Assembly (NCBI GenBank): GCA_036393335.1
Contig: DASWHD010000148.1
Span: 1-15,787 of the forward strand
Source: DASWHD01 sp036393335
GTDB taxonomy: Bacteria; CG2-30-53-67; CG2-30-70-394
Direction: 5' to 3'
Length of the DNA: 15,787 bases
Shown: positions 1 to 7,159 of the stretch, in pieces
Layout: every line of letters starts with the position of its first letter
Position numbering within the stretch: the stretch's first letter is position 1
The notes under the pieces: model-generated
Told to the model about the DNA's origin: nothing
The model's database searches: none
What the model saw: only the letters and a program-made list of their open reading frames with translations
Position numbers and translations under genes: made by a program

Positions 1-52
1 ACTGCTTCGGTTTCAGCGAAGCCGTATGGATGGGCGCCATTGCGTAACGAAG

Positions 53-95
53 TTGATATATATCGTTGACCGAATCCTTTTTACCGCGGTAAGGT
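53..95 (+). promoter_or_regulatory. Promoter/operator-like sequence of ArsR copy 1
   Basis: TTGATATATATC at 53-64 contains the perfect 10-bp palindrome GATATATATC (55-64), an AT-rich island in GC-rich DNA of the kind ArsR-family repressors bind. It abuts a -35-like TTGACC (66-71). After an 18-bp spacer comes a -10-like TAAGGT (90-95). The same block occurs upstream of the second ArsR gene at 9605-9646, which is the main support that it is functional. The -10-like hexamer ends only 6 nt before the ATG and there is no Shine-Dalgarno sequence, so the transcript may be leaderless. The assignment is inferred by comparing the two copies. Confidence 0.5.
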
Positions 96-101
96 CCCGC
101 G

Positions 102-413
102 ATGGACGTGGAGAGCAAGGCCCAGCTCCTGCGGGTGGTCGCCCACCCCACCCAACTCAAGATCATTGAGCGCCTGGCGGCGGAGGCCGAGCCCCTGTGC
201 GTCTCCGACCTGGAGCCCGACCTCGGGATCCCCCAGCCCAACGTCTCCCAGCACCTGGCGGTGCTGCGCCGCGCCGGGGTGGTGGACTTCTATGTCCACG
301 GCCGGCTGCGCGGTGACCTCCTCAAGGACCCGCGCATCGCCGAGCTGGTCGCCCTCCTCGACGTGGAAGCGAAGCCGCCGCCTACCCCCTGCTGTTCCGC
401 GAAGGTCGAGTAG
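102..413 (+). CDS. ArsR-family winged-helix repressor, copy 1
   Basis: This is a 103-residue ArsR/SmtB-type transcription regulator. The helix-turn-helix core is at about residues 33-57 (CVSDLEPDLGIPQPNVSQHL), followed by a winged region. It is a close paralogue of the gene at 9653; 78 nt over the DNA-binding helices are identical (192-269 versus 9743-9820). Cysteines are C33 and the C-terminal pair C97-C98. Copy 2 has an additional Cys at residue 71, which is Gly here, and the wing residues after it (CYF) have become GDL, so ligand sensing or DNA binding may differ. The start follows from alignment with copy 2; no Shine-Dalgarno is visible. It heads the RND transport trio and may control it. 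In sulfur gene clusters such regulators can sense sulfide or persulfide through Cys pairs; that role is inference here. Confidence 0.88.
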   Translation: MDVESKAQLLRVVAHPTQLKIIERLAAEAEPLCVSDLEPDLGIPQPNVSQHLAVLRRAGVVDFYVHGRLRGDLLKDPRIAELVALLDVEAKPPPTPCCSAKVE

Positions 414-428
414 CAGTCGGACCCCACC

Positions 429-527
429 ATGGCCGAGCGCCACCTGCTGATCATCACCGGCGCCGTCCCACGCTGGTCAGCGGCAACCGTTGCGCATCGC
501 GACCGCTCAGGACGGCGCCACCTATGA
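429..527 (+). pseudogene. Truncated 5' remnant of a DsrE-like gene
   Basis: The first ten codons read MAERHLLIIT and match the start of the intact DsrE-like gene at 9986 (MTERYLLIIT) at protein and DNA level. Similarity ends near position 464, after which the frame runs through unrelated sequence to a TGA at 525-527 (32 codons in all). It lies 15 nt behind ArsR copy 1, in the same relation as the intact ArsR-DsrE pair at 9653-10345. It has no good Shine-Dalgarno, unlike the intact copy. I read it as the scar of a duplication followed by deletion, with the RND operon joined at the break. Its stop codon overlaps the strong Shine-Dalgarno of the next gene, so residual translation could still couple to it. 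Confidence 0.75.
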
Positions 528-540
528 GGAGGAGACTCAC

Positions 541-2847
541 ATGCTCGAACGAATGGCGGTGTTCTCCCTGGACCGGCCGAAGACGGTCATCGGGCTGTGC
601 ACCCTGGTCACCATGGTGTTGGGTCTCCAGTTCCTCCGCATCACCATCGACGCCGACCCGGAGAACATGCTCGAGGCCGATCAGGCCGACCGCGTCTATT
701 ACAACCAGATCAAGAAGGAGTTCGGCATCCACGACCTGATCGTGGTCGGCATCGTCGATGAGCAGGACGTCTTCCGCACCGAATCGCTGGAAAGGGTCGC
801 GCGCGTCACCGCGGAGATCCTCAAGATCCCCGGGGTGATCATCGAGGACGTGGTCAGCCCCTCCACCACCAACAACGTCAAGTCGGCGGGCGGGCTGCTC
901 GACATCCGGCCGGTCCTGCGCGAGATCCCACGGTCGCCGGAAGAGGCCGCCGCCCTGCGCCGGGACATCGCCGAAAACCCCTTCCTGCACGAGAAGATCG
1001 CCTCCGCCGACGGCACGGCGGTAGCCCTCTACGTCCCCGTCGAGCGCAAGGACATGAGCTACCGCATCGCCGGCGAGATGAAGGAGATCCTGGCGCGCGA
1101 GCTGCTGCCGGGGCAGGAGTACCACCTGGCCGGCCTGCCGGTGGCCGAGGACGTCTTCGGCGTCGAGATGTTCATCCAGATGGCCGTGGTGGCGCCGCTG
1201 GCCTTCATGGTGATCCTGCTCATCGTCTTCGTCCTGTTCCGGCAGGTCGCCTTCCTCGTCCCCATCGCCCTCACCGCCATGTTCTCCGTCATGTGCGCCA
1301 TGGGGCTGCTGATCGGCATGGGCTTCACCGTCCACATCATGAGCTCGATGATCCCGGTGTTCCTGATGCCGATCTCTATCCTCGACGACATCCACATCCT
1401 GAGCGAGTTCTTCGACCGCTACCGCGTCCTGGGGGACAAGCGCCGTGCCCTGATCGAGGCCATGCGCCCCCTCTATAAGCCGATGCTCTATACCTCGCTG
1501 ACCTCGGCGGTGGGCTTCGCCTCACTGGCGCTCGCCGACATCCCGCCGGTGCGCGTCTTCGGGCTGTTCGTCGCCTTCGGGATCGCGGTGGCATGGTTGC
1601 TTGCCCTGACCCTGGTGCCGGCGGTCATCGGCCTGATGGACGAGGAAAGGCTGCGGCAACGCCTGTACCGGGAGCATGAGGCATCCACCAGCTCGTTCGA
1701 CCGCCTGCTCAGGCCCCTCGGCAGATTCGTCTTCGCCCGCGCCCGGCTGGTCCTGGTGCTCGGCGTCGCGACATTCGCCTTCGGGGTCGCCGGCCTGCGG
1801 CAGATCCAGGTCAACGACAACCCCGTGAAGTGGTTCAAGGAAGGCCATCCCCTGCGGGTCGCCGACACGGTCATGAACCGCCTGTTCGGCGGCACCTACA
1901 TGGCCTACCTGGTCATCGAGGGGGACGCGCCGGAGGCCATCAAGCGGCCGGAGGTGGTCACCTATATCGATCGCCTGCAGGCCCACCTGGAGGCCGATCC
2001 GCTGGTGGGCAAGACCTCGTCGGTGGCCGACATCGTCAGGCGCATCAACCTCGTCCTGCACGACAACGACCGGGCCTTCGACGCGGTGCCGGACACCGGC
2101 GAGGCGATCGGCCAGTTCCTCTTCCTGTTCCAGTCGTCGGGGGACCCGGACGACCTCGACAACTTCGTCGACCGCGAGGCGCAGAAGGCGAACATCTGGA
2201 TCCAGATGAAGGGCGGGGACAACCGCCAGATGCAGGCGGTGGTGGACCACGTCGCCGCCTTCGTGCGAGAGACCCCACCGCCGGACGGGCTGGCGGTGCG
2301 CTGGTCCGGCCTCACCTATATCAACAAGGTGTGGCAGGACCTGATGGTGACCGGAATGCTCAAGGCTGTGCTCTCCAGCTTCGTGGTGGTGTTCGTTCTC
2401 ATGGTGGTGGAGTTCCGCTCGCTGGCCCTCGGCGTGCTCTCCATGGTGCCGCTCACCGCGGCGATCGTGCTCACCTACGGCCTCGTCGGCTGGCTGGGCA
2501 GGGACTACAACATGCCCATCGCCGTCTGCGCCGCCCTGACCCTCGGTCTGGGCATCGACTTCGCCATCCACTTCCTGCAGCGGTTCAAGGGGCATGTGGT
2601 CACCTCCCGGGACGTGGAGGCCACCAACCGCTACATGTTCAGCGAGCCCAGCCGGGCCATCACGCGCAACGCCATCGTGATCACCTTCGGCTTCCTGCCG
2701 CTCACGCTGTCGACCCTCGGCCCCTATGTGACCGTGGGGCTGTTCTTCGCCTCGCTGATGTCCTTCTGCACCCTGGCGACCCTCTTCTTGCTACCCGCCG
2801 CGCTGCGCTACCTCGGCGCGCGCATCATCCCCGGAGGTGCCCCATGA
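541..2847 (+). CDS. RND-superfamily (MMPL-type) inner-membrane transporter
   Basis: This 768-residue protein has the internally duplicated layout of RND/MMPL exporters: an N-terminal membrane helix (about 14-33), a periplasmic loop, a block of five to six helices (about 212-380), then a repeat of the same arrangement. Acidic residues sit in the expected central helices: D282-D283 in SILDDIHIL and D673 in GLGIDFAIHF. These correspond to the proton-relay positions of the family. The start at 541 is chosen because AGGAGG (527-532) lies 8 nt upstream; an in-frame ATG at 490 lacks this. The stop overlaps the next start (ATGA). The following LolA-like and outer-membrane barrel genes suggest movement of a lipid or other hydrophobic compound across the envelope. 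The substrate is unknown; hopanoid/lipid exporters of the HpnN type are a plausible comparison, not an identification. Confidence 0.9.
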   Translation: MLERMAVFSLDRPKTVIGLCTLVTMVLGLQFLRITIDADPENMLEADQADRVYYNQIKKEFGIHDLIVVGIVDEQDVFRTESLERVARVTAEILKIPGVIIEDVVSPSTTNNVKSAGGLLDIRPVLREIPRSPEEAAALRRDIAENPFLHEKIASADGTAVALYVPVERKDMSYRIAGEMKEILARELLPGQEYHLAGLPVAEDVFGVEMFIQMAVVAPLAFMVILLIVFVLFRQVAFLVPIALTAMFSVMCAMGLLIGMGFTVHIMSSMIPVFLMPISILDDIHILSEFFDRYRVLGDKRRALIEAMRPLYKPMLYTSLTSAVGFASLALADIPPVRVFGLFVAFGIAVAWLLALTLVPAVIGLMDEERLRQRLYREHEASTSSFDRLLRPLGRFVFARARLVLVLGVATFAFGVAGLRQIQVNDNPVKWFKEGHPLRVADTVMNRLFGGTYMAYLVIEGDAPEAIKRPEVVTYIDRLQAHLEADPLVGKTSSVADIVRRINLVLHDNDRAFDAVPDTGEAIGQFLFLFQSSGDPDDLDNFVDREAQKANIWIQMKGGDNRQMQAVVDHVAAFVRETPPPDGLAVRWSGLTYINKVWQDLMVTGMLKAVLSSFVVVFVLMVVEFRSLALGVLSMVPLTAAIVLTYGLVGWLGRDYNMPIAVCAALTLGLGIDFAIHFLQRFKGHVVTSRDVEATNRYMFSEPSRAITRNAIVITFGFLPLTLSTLGPYVTVGLFFASLMSFCTLATLFLLPAALRYLGARIIPGGAP

Positions 2848-3674
2848 ACCCGAGATTCATCCCCGTAACCGTGGCCCTGCTCCTCGGGCTCGTGGTGGCG
2901 GCCCAGCCCACCGGCGCGCTGGCGGCACCCGCCGACGAGGTCATGGAGCGCCGTGAGCTGGCCTTCCACTACGCCGGCACCGACACCCAGGCGCGCTTCA
3001 CTATGGAGTTGATCGCCGGCGATGGCGGCAAGCGGGTGCGGGTGCTGACCATGCTGCGCCGCAACGAGGAGATGGGCGGCAATCAGAAATACTTCATGTA
3101 TTTCCACGAGCCGGGCGATGTCCGGCGCATGACCTTCATGGTCTGGAAATATCCCGACCGGGGGGATGACCGGTGGATCTTCGTCCCGGCCGTGGACCTG
3201 ATCCGGCGCATCAGCGCCGAGGACAAGTACTCGAGTTTCGTCGGCTCCGACTTCACCTACGAGGATGTCTCCGGCCGCGACGTGGCGGAAGACACCCACA
3301 CCCTCCTGCGGGAGGAAAGGCTGGGCGAGCGGGAGACCTTGGTCATCGAGAGCATCCCCCGCGAGCCGGCGGTCTTCACCAAGCGGATCTCGTGGATCGA
3401 CAAGCAAAACTTCCTCCCCCTCAAGGAGGAGTATTACGACGCGCAAAACGAGCTCCACCGGGTGTTCACGGCCGACCGCATCGAGGAGATCGCGGCCGGC
3501 GAGGGAGAGGGCCGCCGCGTCTACCCGACGGTGATGCAGCGCACGATGAAGAACCTCAAGACCGGCCACCGCACGGAGGTGACGACCGATTCCATCGCCT
3601 ACGACCTGGGCCTCGCGGACGCCGACTTCAGCGAGCGGCGCATGCGCCACCCGCCGCAGGAGTGGCTCCGGTGA
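2844..3674 (+). CDS. LolA-like periplasmic outer-membrane lipoprotein-sorting protein
   Basis: This 276-residue protein has an N-terminal signal sequence (hydrophobic core about residues 7-22, cleavage probably after ALA at about 27). The remainder matches the 'outer membrane lipoprotein-sorting protein' family that accompanies RND transporters. Recognisable stretches include YFMYFHEPGDVRRMTF, DDRWIFVPAVDLIRRI, SSFVGSDFTYEDV and a late KTGHRTEV motif. Such proteins adopt a LolA-like half-barrel that cradles lipid in the periplasm. The gene overlaps the RND gene by 4 nt at its start and the barrel gene by 4 nt at its end, so the three products are probably made in fixed ratio. It is not the housekeeping LolA, as it is longer and sits in this transport operon. 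Confidence 0.85.
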   Translation: MNPRFIPVTVALLLGLVVAAQPTGALAAPADEVMERRELAFHYAGTDTQARFTMELIAGDGGKRVRVLTMLRRNEEMGGNQKYFMYFHEPGDVRRMTFMVWKYPDRGDDRWIFVPAVDLIRRISAEDKYSSFVGSDFTYEDVSGRDVAEDTHTLLREERLGERETLVIESIPREPAVFTKRISWIDKQNFLPLKEEYYDAQNELHRVFTADRIEEIAAGEGEGRRVYPTVMQRTMKNLKTGHRTEVTTDSIAYDLGLADADFSERRMRHPPQEWLR

Positions 3675-4993
3675 CCGCCCACCGCCCGACGCACCGTCGC
3701 CGGGAGAGAGCCGCAACCCTGGGGCGCCTGCCACTCCTCTGCGCAGCCATTGCCTTCGCCTCCTCCGCGGCGGCGTTCAGCCCGGATACGGGAGGCCCAT
3801 GGGGTCTCGATCTGCAGGGGTTCGCGCTGGGCAACTTCTCCTTGCGGACCACCGGCCAGGTCCCCGCCGGACCCGAGGGGCGGGACCTGCTGCTCGGCGA
3901 GGAGCGCCTGCGCCTGGACCTCACCGCCTGGACCGAGGCCGTGGAGGCGCAGCTCCGGGTGAAGCTCGACGGCGTCCACGACGCCGTGGCCGAGGAGCTG
4001 GACCTGGACCTGCGCGAGGCATACCTCGACTACACCGCCGGTGACCTGGACTTCCGCCTCGGCCGCCAGATCACCACCTGGGGCGTCGGCGACCTCCTGT
4101 TCATCAACGATGTCTTCCCCAAGGACTGGGTGTCGTTCTTCTCGGGGCGGCCCTTGGAGTATCTGAAGATCGGGGTCGACGGCCTGCGCGTGCGCTATTC
4201 CACCGATCTTGTGAACGGCGAGCTCCTGGCCATTCCCCGCTTCGAGCCCGACACCCTGCCGACCCCGAAACGGTTCTTCCTGTACGACCCGCTGGCCTCC
4301 GTCACGGACCGCCACGAGGAACTGCCGGAGACCACCCTCGACCACACCGAGCTGGCGTTGCGGCTCTACCGCCGGGTCGCGGGCTTCGACGTATCGGCCT
4401 ACGCCTACCGCGGCCACTGGCGCTCCCCCGGACAGCGCGCCGACGACCCGATCAGCCCCACGCGGATCACCATGTTCTATCCGCCCCTCTCGGTCCTCGG
4501 CCTGAGCGCCCAGGGCCAGGCCCTCGCCGGCGTGGTGAGCCTGGAAGGGGGCTATTACGACTCCCGCGACGATGAGGACGGCGATGATCCAACCATTCCC
4601 AACTCCCAGAGCCGCTTCCTGGTGGGGTACCAGAAACAGCTCTGGAAGGACTTCACCCTCGGCACCCAGTACTACGCCGAGATCATGGAGGACCATGGCG
4701 CCTATGAAAGATCCCTGCCCGCCGGGTTCGCCCGCCAAGAGGAGTACCGCGACCTCGTCACCCTGCGTCTGACCCAGTTCCTCCGGTACGAGACCTGGAA
4801 GCTCTCCCTGTTCGCCTTCTACAGCCCGGTGGAGGTCGATTACCTCCTCCAGCCCGAGATTTCCTACAAATTTTCCGACCGCTTCTCCACGGCGGTCGGC
4901 GCCAACCTCTTCGGCGGCGAGGAAAAGACCACCTTCCTCGGTCAGTTTGACGATGACACCAACGTCTATCTGTCCGCCCGGTACGATTTCTGA
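3671..4993 (+). CDS. Outer-membrane beta-barrel protein, DUF1302-like
   Basis: This 440-residue protein starts at a GTG whose bases overlap the previous stop (GTGA). A signal peptide covers about residues 1-35 (hydrophobic LLCAAIAFASSAAA). Alternating hydrophobic strands continue to a C-terminal aromatic residue (YLSARYDF), as expected for Bam-assembled outer-membrane proteins. The stretch LGRQITTWGVGDLLFINDVF resembles the conserved core of the DUF1302 family. With the RND pump and the LolA-like carrier it would complete an inner membrane-periplasm-outer membrane route. The GTG start is preferred because it gives a complete signal peptide and stop/start coupling; upstream in-frame codons would run inside the previous gene. 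Substrate unknown. Confidence 0.8.
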   Translation: MTAHRPTHRRRERAATLGRLPLLCAAIAFASSAAAFSPDTGGPWGLDLQGFALGNFSLRTTGQVPAGPEGRDLLLGEERLRLDLTAWTEAVEAQLRVKLDGVHDAVAEELDLDLREAYLDYTAGDLDFRLGRQITTWGVGDLLFINDVFPKDWVSFFSGRPLEYLKIGVDGLRVRYSTDLVNGELLAIPRFEPDTLPTPKRFFLYDPLASVTDRHEELPETTLDHTELALRLYRRVAGFDVSAYAYRGHWRSPGQRADDPISPTRITMFYPPLSVLGLSAQGQALAGVVSLEGGYYDSRDDEDGDDPTIPNSQSRFLVGYQKQLWKDFTLGTQYYAEIMEDHGAYERSLPAGFARQEEYRDLVTLRLTQFLRYETWKLSLFAFYSPVEVDYLLQPEISYKFSDRFSTAVGANLFGGEEKTTFLGQFDDDTNVYLSARYDF

Positions 4994-5086
4994 GTGCGCC
5001 GGCTCCCCCTCCGACGCCCCCCGTAGATGAACGCGGCGATTGCAGCAGAAGGTTTCCTGCGATACACGTGAAGCCACACATCATTG

Positions 5087-5106
5087 GCGCACCTCAGAGT
5101 GTGCGC
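5087..5106. repeat. Short inverted repeat ahead of the cyclase gene
   Basis: GCGCAC (5087-5092) and GTGCGC (5101-5106) are inverted and separated by 8 nt. They lie 14 nt before the cyclase ATG in the only sizeable gap upstream of the five-gene run (4994-5120). It could be an operator or a leader hairpin affecting translation. A weak promoter-like TTGCAG (5040-5045) with TACACG (5063-5068) lies upstream. I see no other element in the gap. Confidence 0.25.
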
Positions 5107-5120
5107 GACCCCGTACCCCA

Positions 5121-6368
5121 ATGACTCGCACCCCCGCACACAACCCGCCGGCATGGGTCGCTCGCATCGGCGCAGATGCAAACGACATCGATGACGTGCG
5201 CCTGCAGAAGATGCTGATGGTGGGCGGATCGCTGATGTTCATCATTGCCGGGGTTATCTGGGGGCTTCTGTACCTCGCCTTTGATGAATGGCTGGCCGGA
5301 TCGATTCCCATCGCCTATTCCGTCGTCTCATGCGTTAGTGTCTTACTCTTTGCTTTAACCGGTAATTACCGCCTGTTCCGCTTCAGTCAATACTTACTTA
5401 TCTTGTTGTTACCCTGGCTGTTGATGATCGCACTGGGTGGTTTCATCAATTCCAGCGCCGTAATTCTCTGGGCATTGGTTTGCCCGTTGGGCGCGCTGAT
5501 ATTCGATCGACCACGACACGCCCCCCTTTGGTTCTTGGCCTATGTGGGTCTGATCGTCGCCAGCGGGTTTTTTCAACCCTACCTCCGCGCGACCAATAAC
5601 CTCCCACCCACCGTCGTGTTGGTATTCTTCATCCTGAATCTCAGTGCGGTATCCAGCATCGTGTTTGTCCTGCTGTACTATTTTGTCGGGCAGAAAAACA
5701 CGTTTCAGGAAAAATCCGAGGCGCTATTGTTAAACATCCTGCCGAAGGAAATCGCGACCGAGCTAAGAGATGAACCGCACATCATCGCTCGCCACTACCC
5801 GAGCGCCAGCGTGCTGTTCGCCGATGTGGTGAACTTCACTCCGATGTCCGCCGAGATGACCTCCACGGCGCTGGTAGAGTTGCTCAACGAAGTCTTCTCG
5901 TACATGGACACGCTGGTGGGGAAGTACGGGCTAGAAAAGATCAAGACCATTGGTGACTGCTATATGGCCTCCTCGGGCGTGCCCCGCGTACGCCCCGACC
6001 ATGCCCAGGCCCTGGCGCGCATGGCGTTGGAGATCCAGGCCTACGCGAGCACCCACCTGTTCCGAGATCGACATCTCATCTTCCGCATCGGCATCAGCTC
6101 GGGGCCGGTAGTGGCGGGGGTGATCGGCGCCACGAAATTCAGCTACGACCTGTGGGGCGATGCGGTGATCACCGCCAGTCGCATGGCGGGACACGGCCCG
6201 GGCGCCACGATCCAGATCACACGCGCGACCTACGACCTGATCCGAGATGAATTTCTCTGCGAGTCGCGTGGGACAACCGCCGTAAAAGGCAAGGGTGACA
6301 TGGAGATATGGCACGTCTTAAGAGAAATAAAACCGGCGCATTCAGAAGATGTCCCGCGGACAGTCTGA
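5121..6368 (+). CDS. Membrane-bound class III adenylate cyclase
   Basis: This 415-residue protein has about six membrane helices (residues 33-190), a short linker, then a class III cyclase catalytic domain (about 228-405). Metal-binding aspartates are D235 in FADVVNF and D279 in TIGDCYMA. The adenine-selecting pair is present as K275 (KIKTIGD) and D343 (FSYDLWGD), so the product should be cAMP rather than cGMP. The transition-state arginine is R354 (ASRM), and a VKGKG lysine motif follows. The usual Asn five residues before that Arg region is Ile350. Start chosen at 5121 (MTRTPAHN); an in-frame ATG at 5040 would add 27 residues of no clear character. Membrane-segment codons are markedly AT-richer than neighbouring genes, suggesting transfer. 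Its 3' end overlaps cpdA by 61 nt. Confidence 0.92.
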   Translation: MTRTPAHNPPAWVARIGADANDIDDVRLQKMLMVGGSLMFIIAGVIWGLLYLAFDEWLAGSIPIAYSVVSCVSVLLFALTGNYRLFRFSQYLLILLLPWLLMIALGGFINSSAVILWALVCPLGALIFDRPRHAPLWFLAYVGLIVASGFFQPYLRATNNLPPTVVLVFFILNLSAVSSIVFVLLYYFVGQKNTFQEKSEALLLNILPKEIATELRDEPHIIARHYPSASVLFADVVNFTPMSAEMTSTALVELLNEVFSYMDTLVGKYGLEKIKTIGDCYMASSGVPRVRPDHAQALARMALEIQAYASTHLFRDRHLIFRIGISSGPVVAGVIGATKFSYDLWGDAVITASRMAGHGPGATIQITRATYDLIRDEFLCESRGTTAVKGKGDMEIWHVLREIKPAHSEDVPRTV

Positions 6369-7147
6369 AGGTCTTCCAGTTCACCGATACCCACCTCCTC
6401 GCCGACCCCGAGGGCAGGGTACTGGGCCTGAACCCCGAGCAGACCCTGCGTGCGGTGCTTGATCATGCTCGGCAAACTGGTGGGTCCCCGGACCTGGCGC
6501 TGGCCACCGGTGACCTCGTCCACGACGGCTCCGATCAGGGCTACCAAAGGTTGCACGGTATTCTCCAAGGCCTCGGCGTGCCGGTGTACGCGCTGCCGGG
6601 GAATCACGATGAGTCGGCGACCTTCGGGCGAAGGTTTTTGGGCGACGAGATCCGCGCGGGCAAAAGCGCCCGCTACGATCGCTGGCAGATCGTGTTGCTG
6701 GATTCCACGATCCCGGCCAGCGACGCCGGCCACTTGGGCGCGATGGAATTGGAAACCCTGCAATCGTGCCTGGAAAAGCATCCCAATCACTACACGCTGA
6801 TTTGCCTCCACCACCAACCGGTACCCATAGGGAGTCGCTGGCTGGATGTGATGGCCGTGGACAACCCAGAACCATTCTTTCGCATCGTCGATCGTTATCC
6901 GAACGTCCGGGGAATACTCTGGGGTCATGTCCACCAGGAGTTTGACCGCATGCGCAACCAGGTGTTGTTGATGGCGACGCCCTCCACCTGTTTCCAGTTC
7001 AAGCCGCACAGCGAGGGGTTTGCCGTCGACCTGAAGCCTCCTGGCTATCGGTGGCTGGCCTTATGCAGGGATGGAGAAATCCTCACCGGTGTCGATCGGC
7101 TCGCGGAGCTGCCCGCGGGCCTCGACCCATCCTCCGTCGGCTATTGA
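6308..7147 (+). CDS. cpdA: 3',5'-cyclic-AMP phosphodiesterase, CpdA-type
   Basis: This 279-residue calcineurin-like metallophosphoesterase carries all family metal motifs: DTH (D27, H29), GD (68-69), GNHD (98-101), LHH (167-169) and GHVH (206-209). Spacing, overall length and sequences such as FQFTDTHL, LPGNHDE and CLHHQPVPIGS fit CpdA/Icc enzymes, which hydrolyse cAMP to AMP in the cytoplasm. The gene begins inside the end of the adenylate cyclase gene (61-nt overlap), with a GGAG only 2 nt before the ATG, so translation is probably coupled. Residues 1-19 lie within the overlap and precede the conserved fold, which begins at about residue 20. Pairing with the cyclase strongly supports cAMP as substrate. 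Confidence 0.9.
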   Translation: MARLKRNKTGAFRRCPADSLKVFQFTDTHLLADPEGRVLGLNPEQTLRAVLDHARQTGGSPDLALATGDLVHDGSDQGYQRLHGILQGLGVPVYALPGNHDESATFGRRFLGDEIRAGKSARYDRWQIVLLDSTIPASDAGHLGAMELETLQSCLEKHPNHYTLICLHHQPVPIGSRWLDVMAVDNPEPFFRIVDRYPNVRGILWGHVHQEFDRMRNQVLLMATPSTCFQFKPHSEGFAVDLKPPGYRWLALCRDGEILTGVDRLAELPAGLDPSSVGY

Positions 7148-7159
7148 TCCCGTTCCGCC

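Noticed and set aside
4..22. Hairpin GCTTCG-N7-CGAAGC as a terminator
   Set aside because: Six-base stem with no T-run after it; too weak to call.
3..47. Possible 3' tail of an upstream gene (frame reading FGFSEAVWMGAIA to a TAA at 45-47)
   Set aside because: Only 14 codons are visible, with no family I can recognise; the sequence could equally be non-coding.
102..413. Naming the ArsR copies arsR as arsenic regulators
   Set aside because: The second Cys of the arsenic motif is Ser and no arsenic genes are nearby.
454..1395. Long minus-strand frame opposite the RND gene, and similar frames at 1522-2595, 2808-3734, 3599-5077 and 12657-14168
   Set aside because: They are His/Gly/Arg/Asp-rich shadows of high-GC coding sequence, with no membrane, signal or family features; the plus-strand proteins are clearly real.
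5087..5106. Inverted repeat as a CRP/cAMP receptor site controlling the cyclase
   Set aside because: It does not resemble TGTGA-N6-TCACA; retained only as an unassigned inverted repeat.
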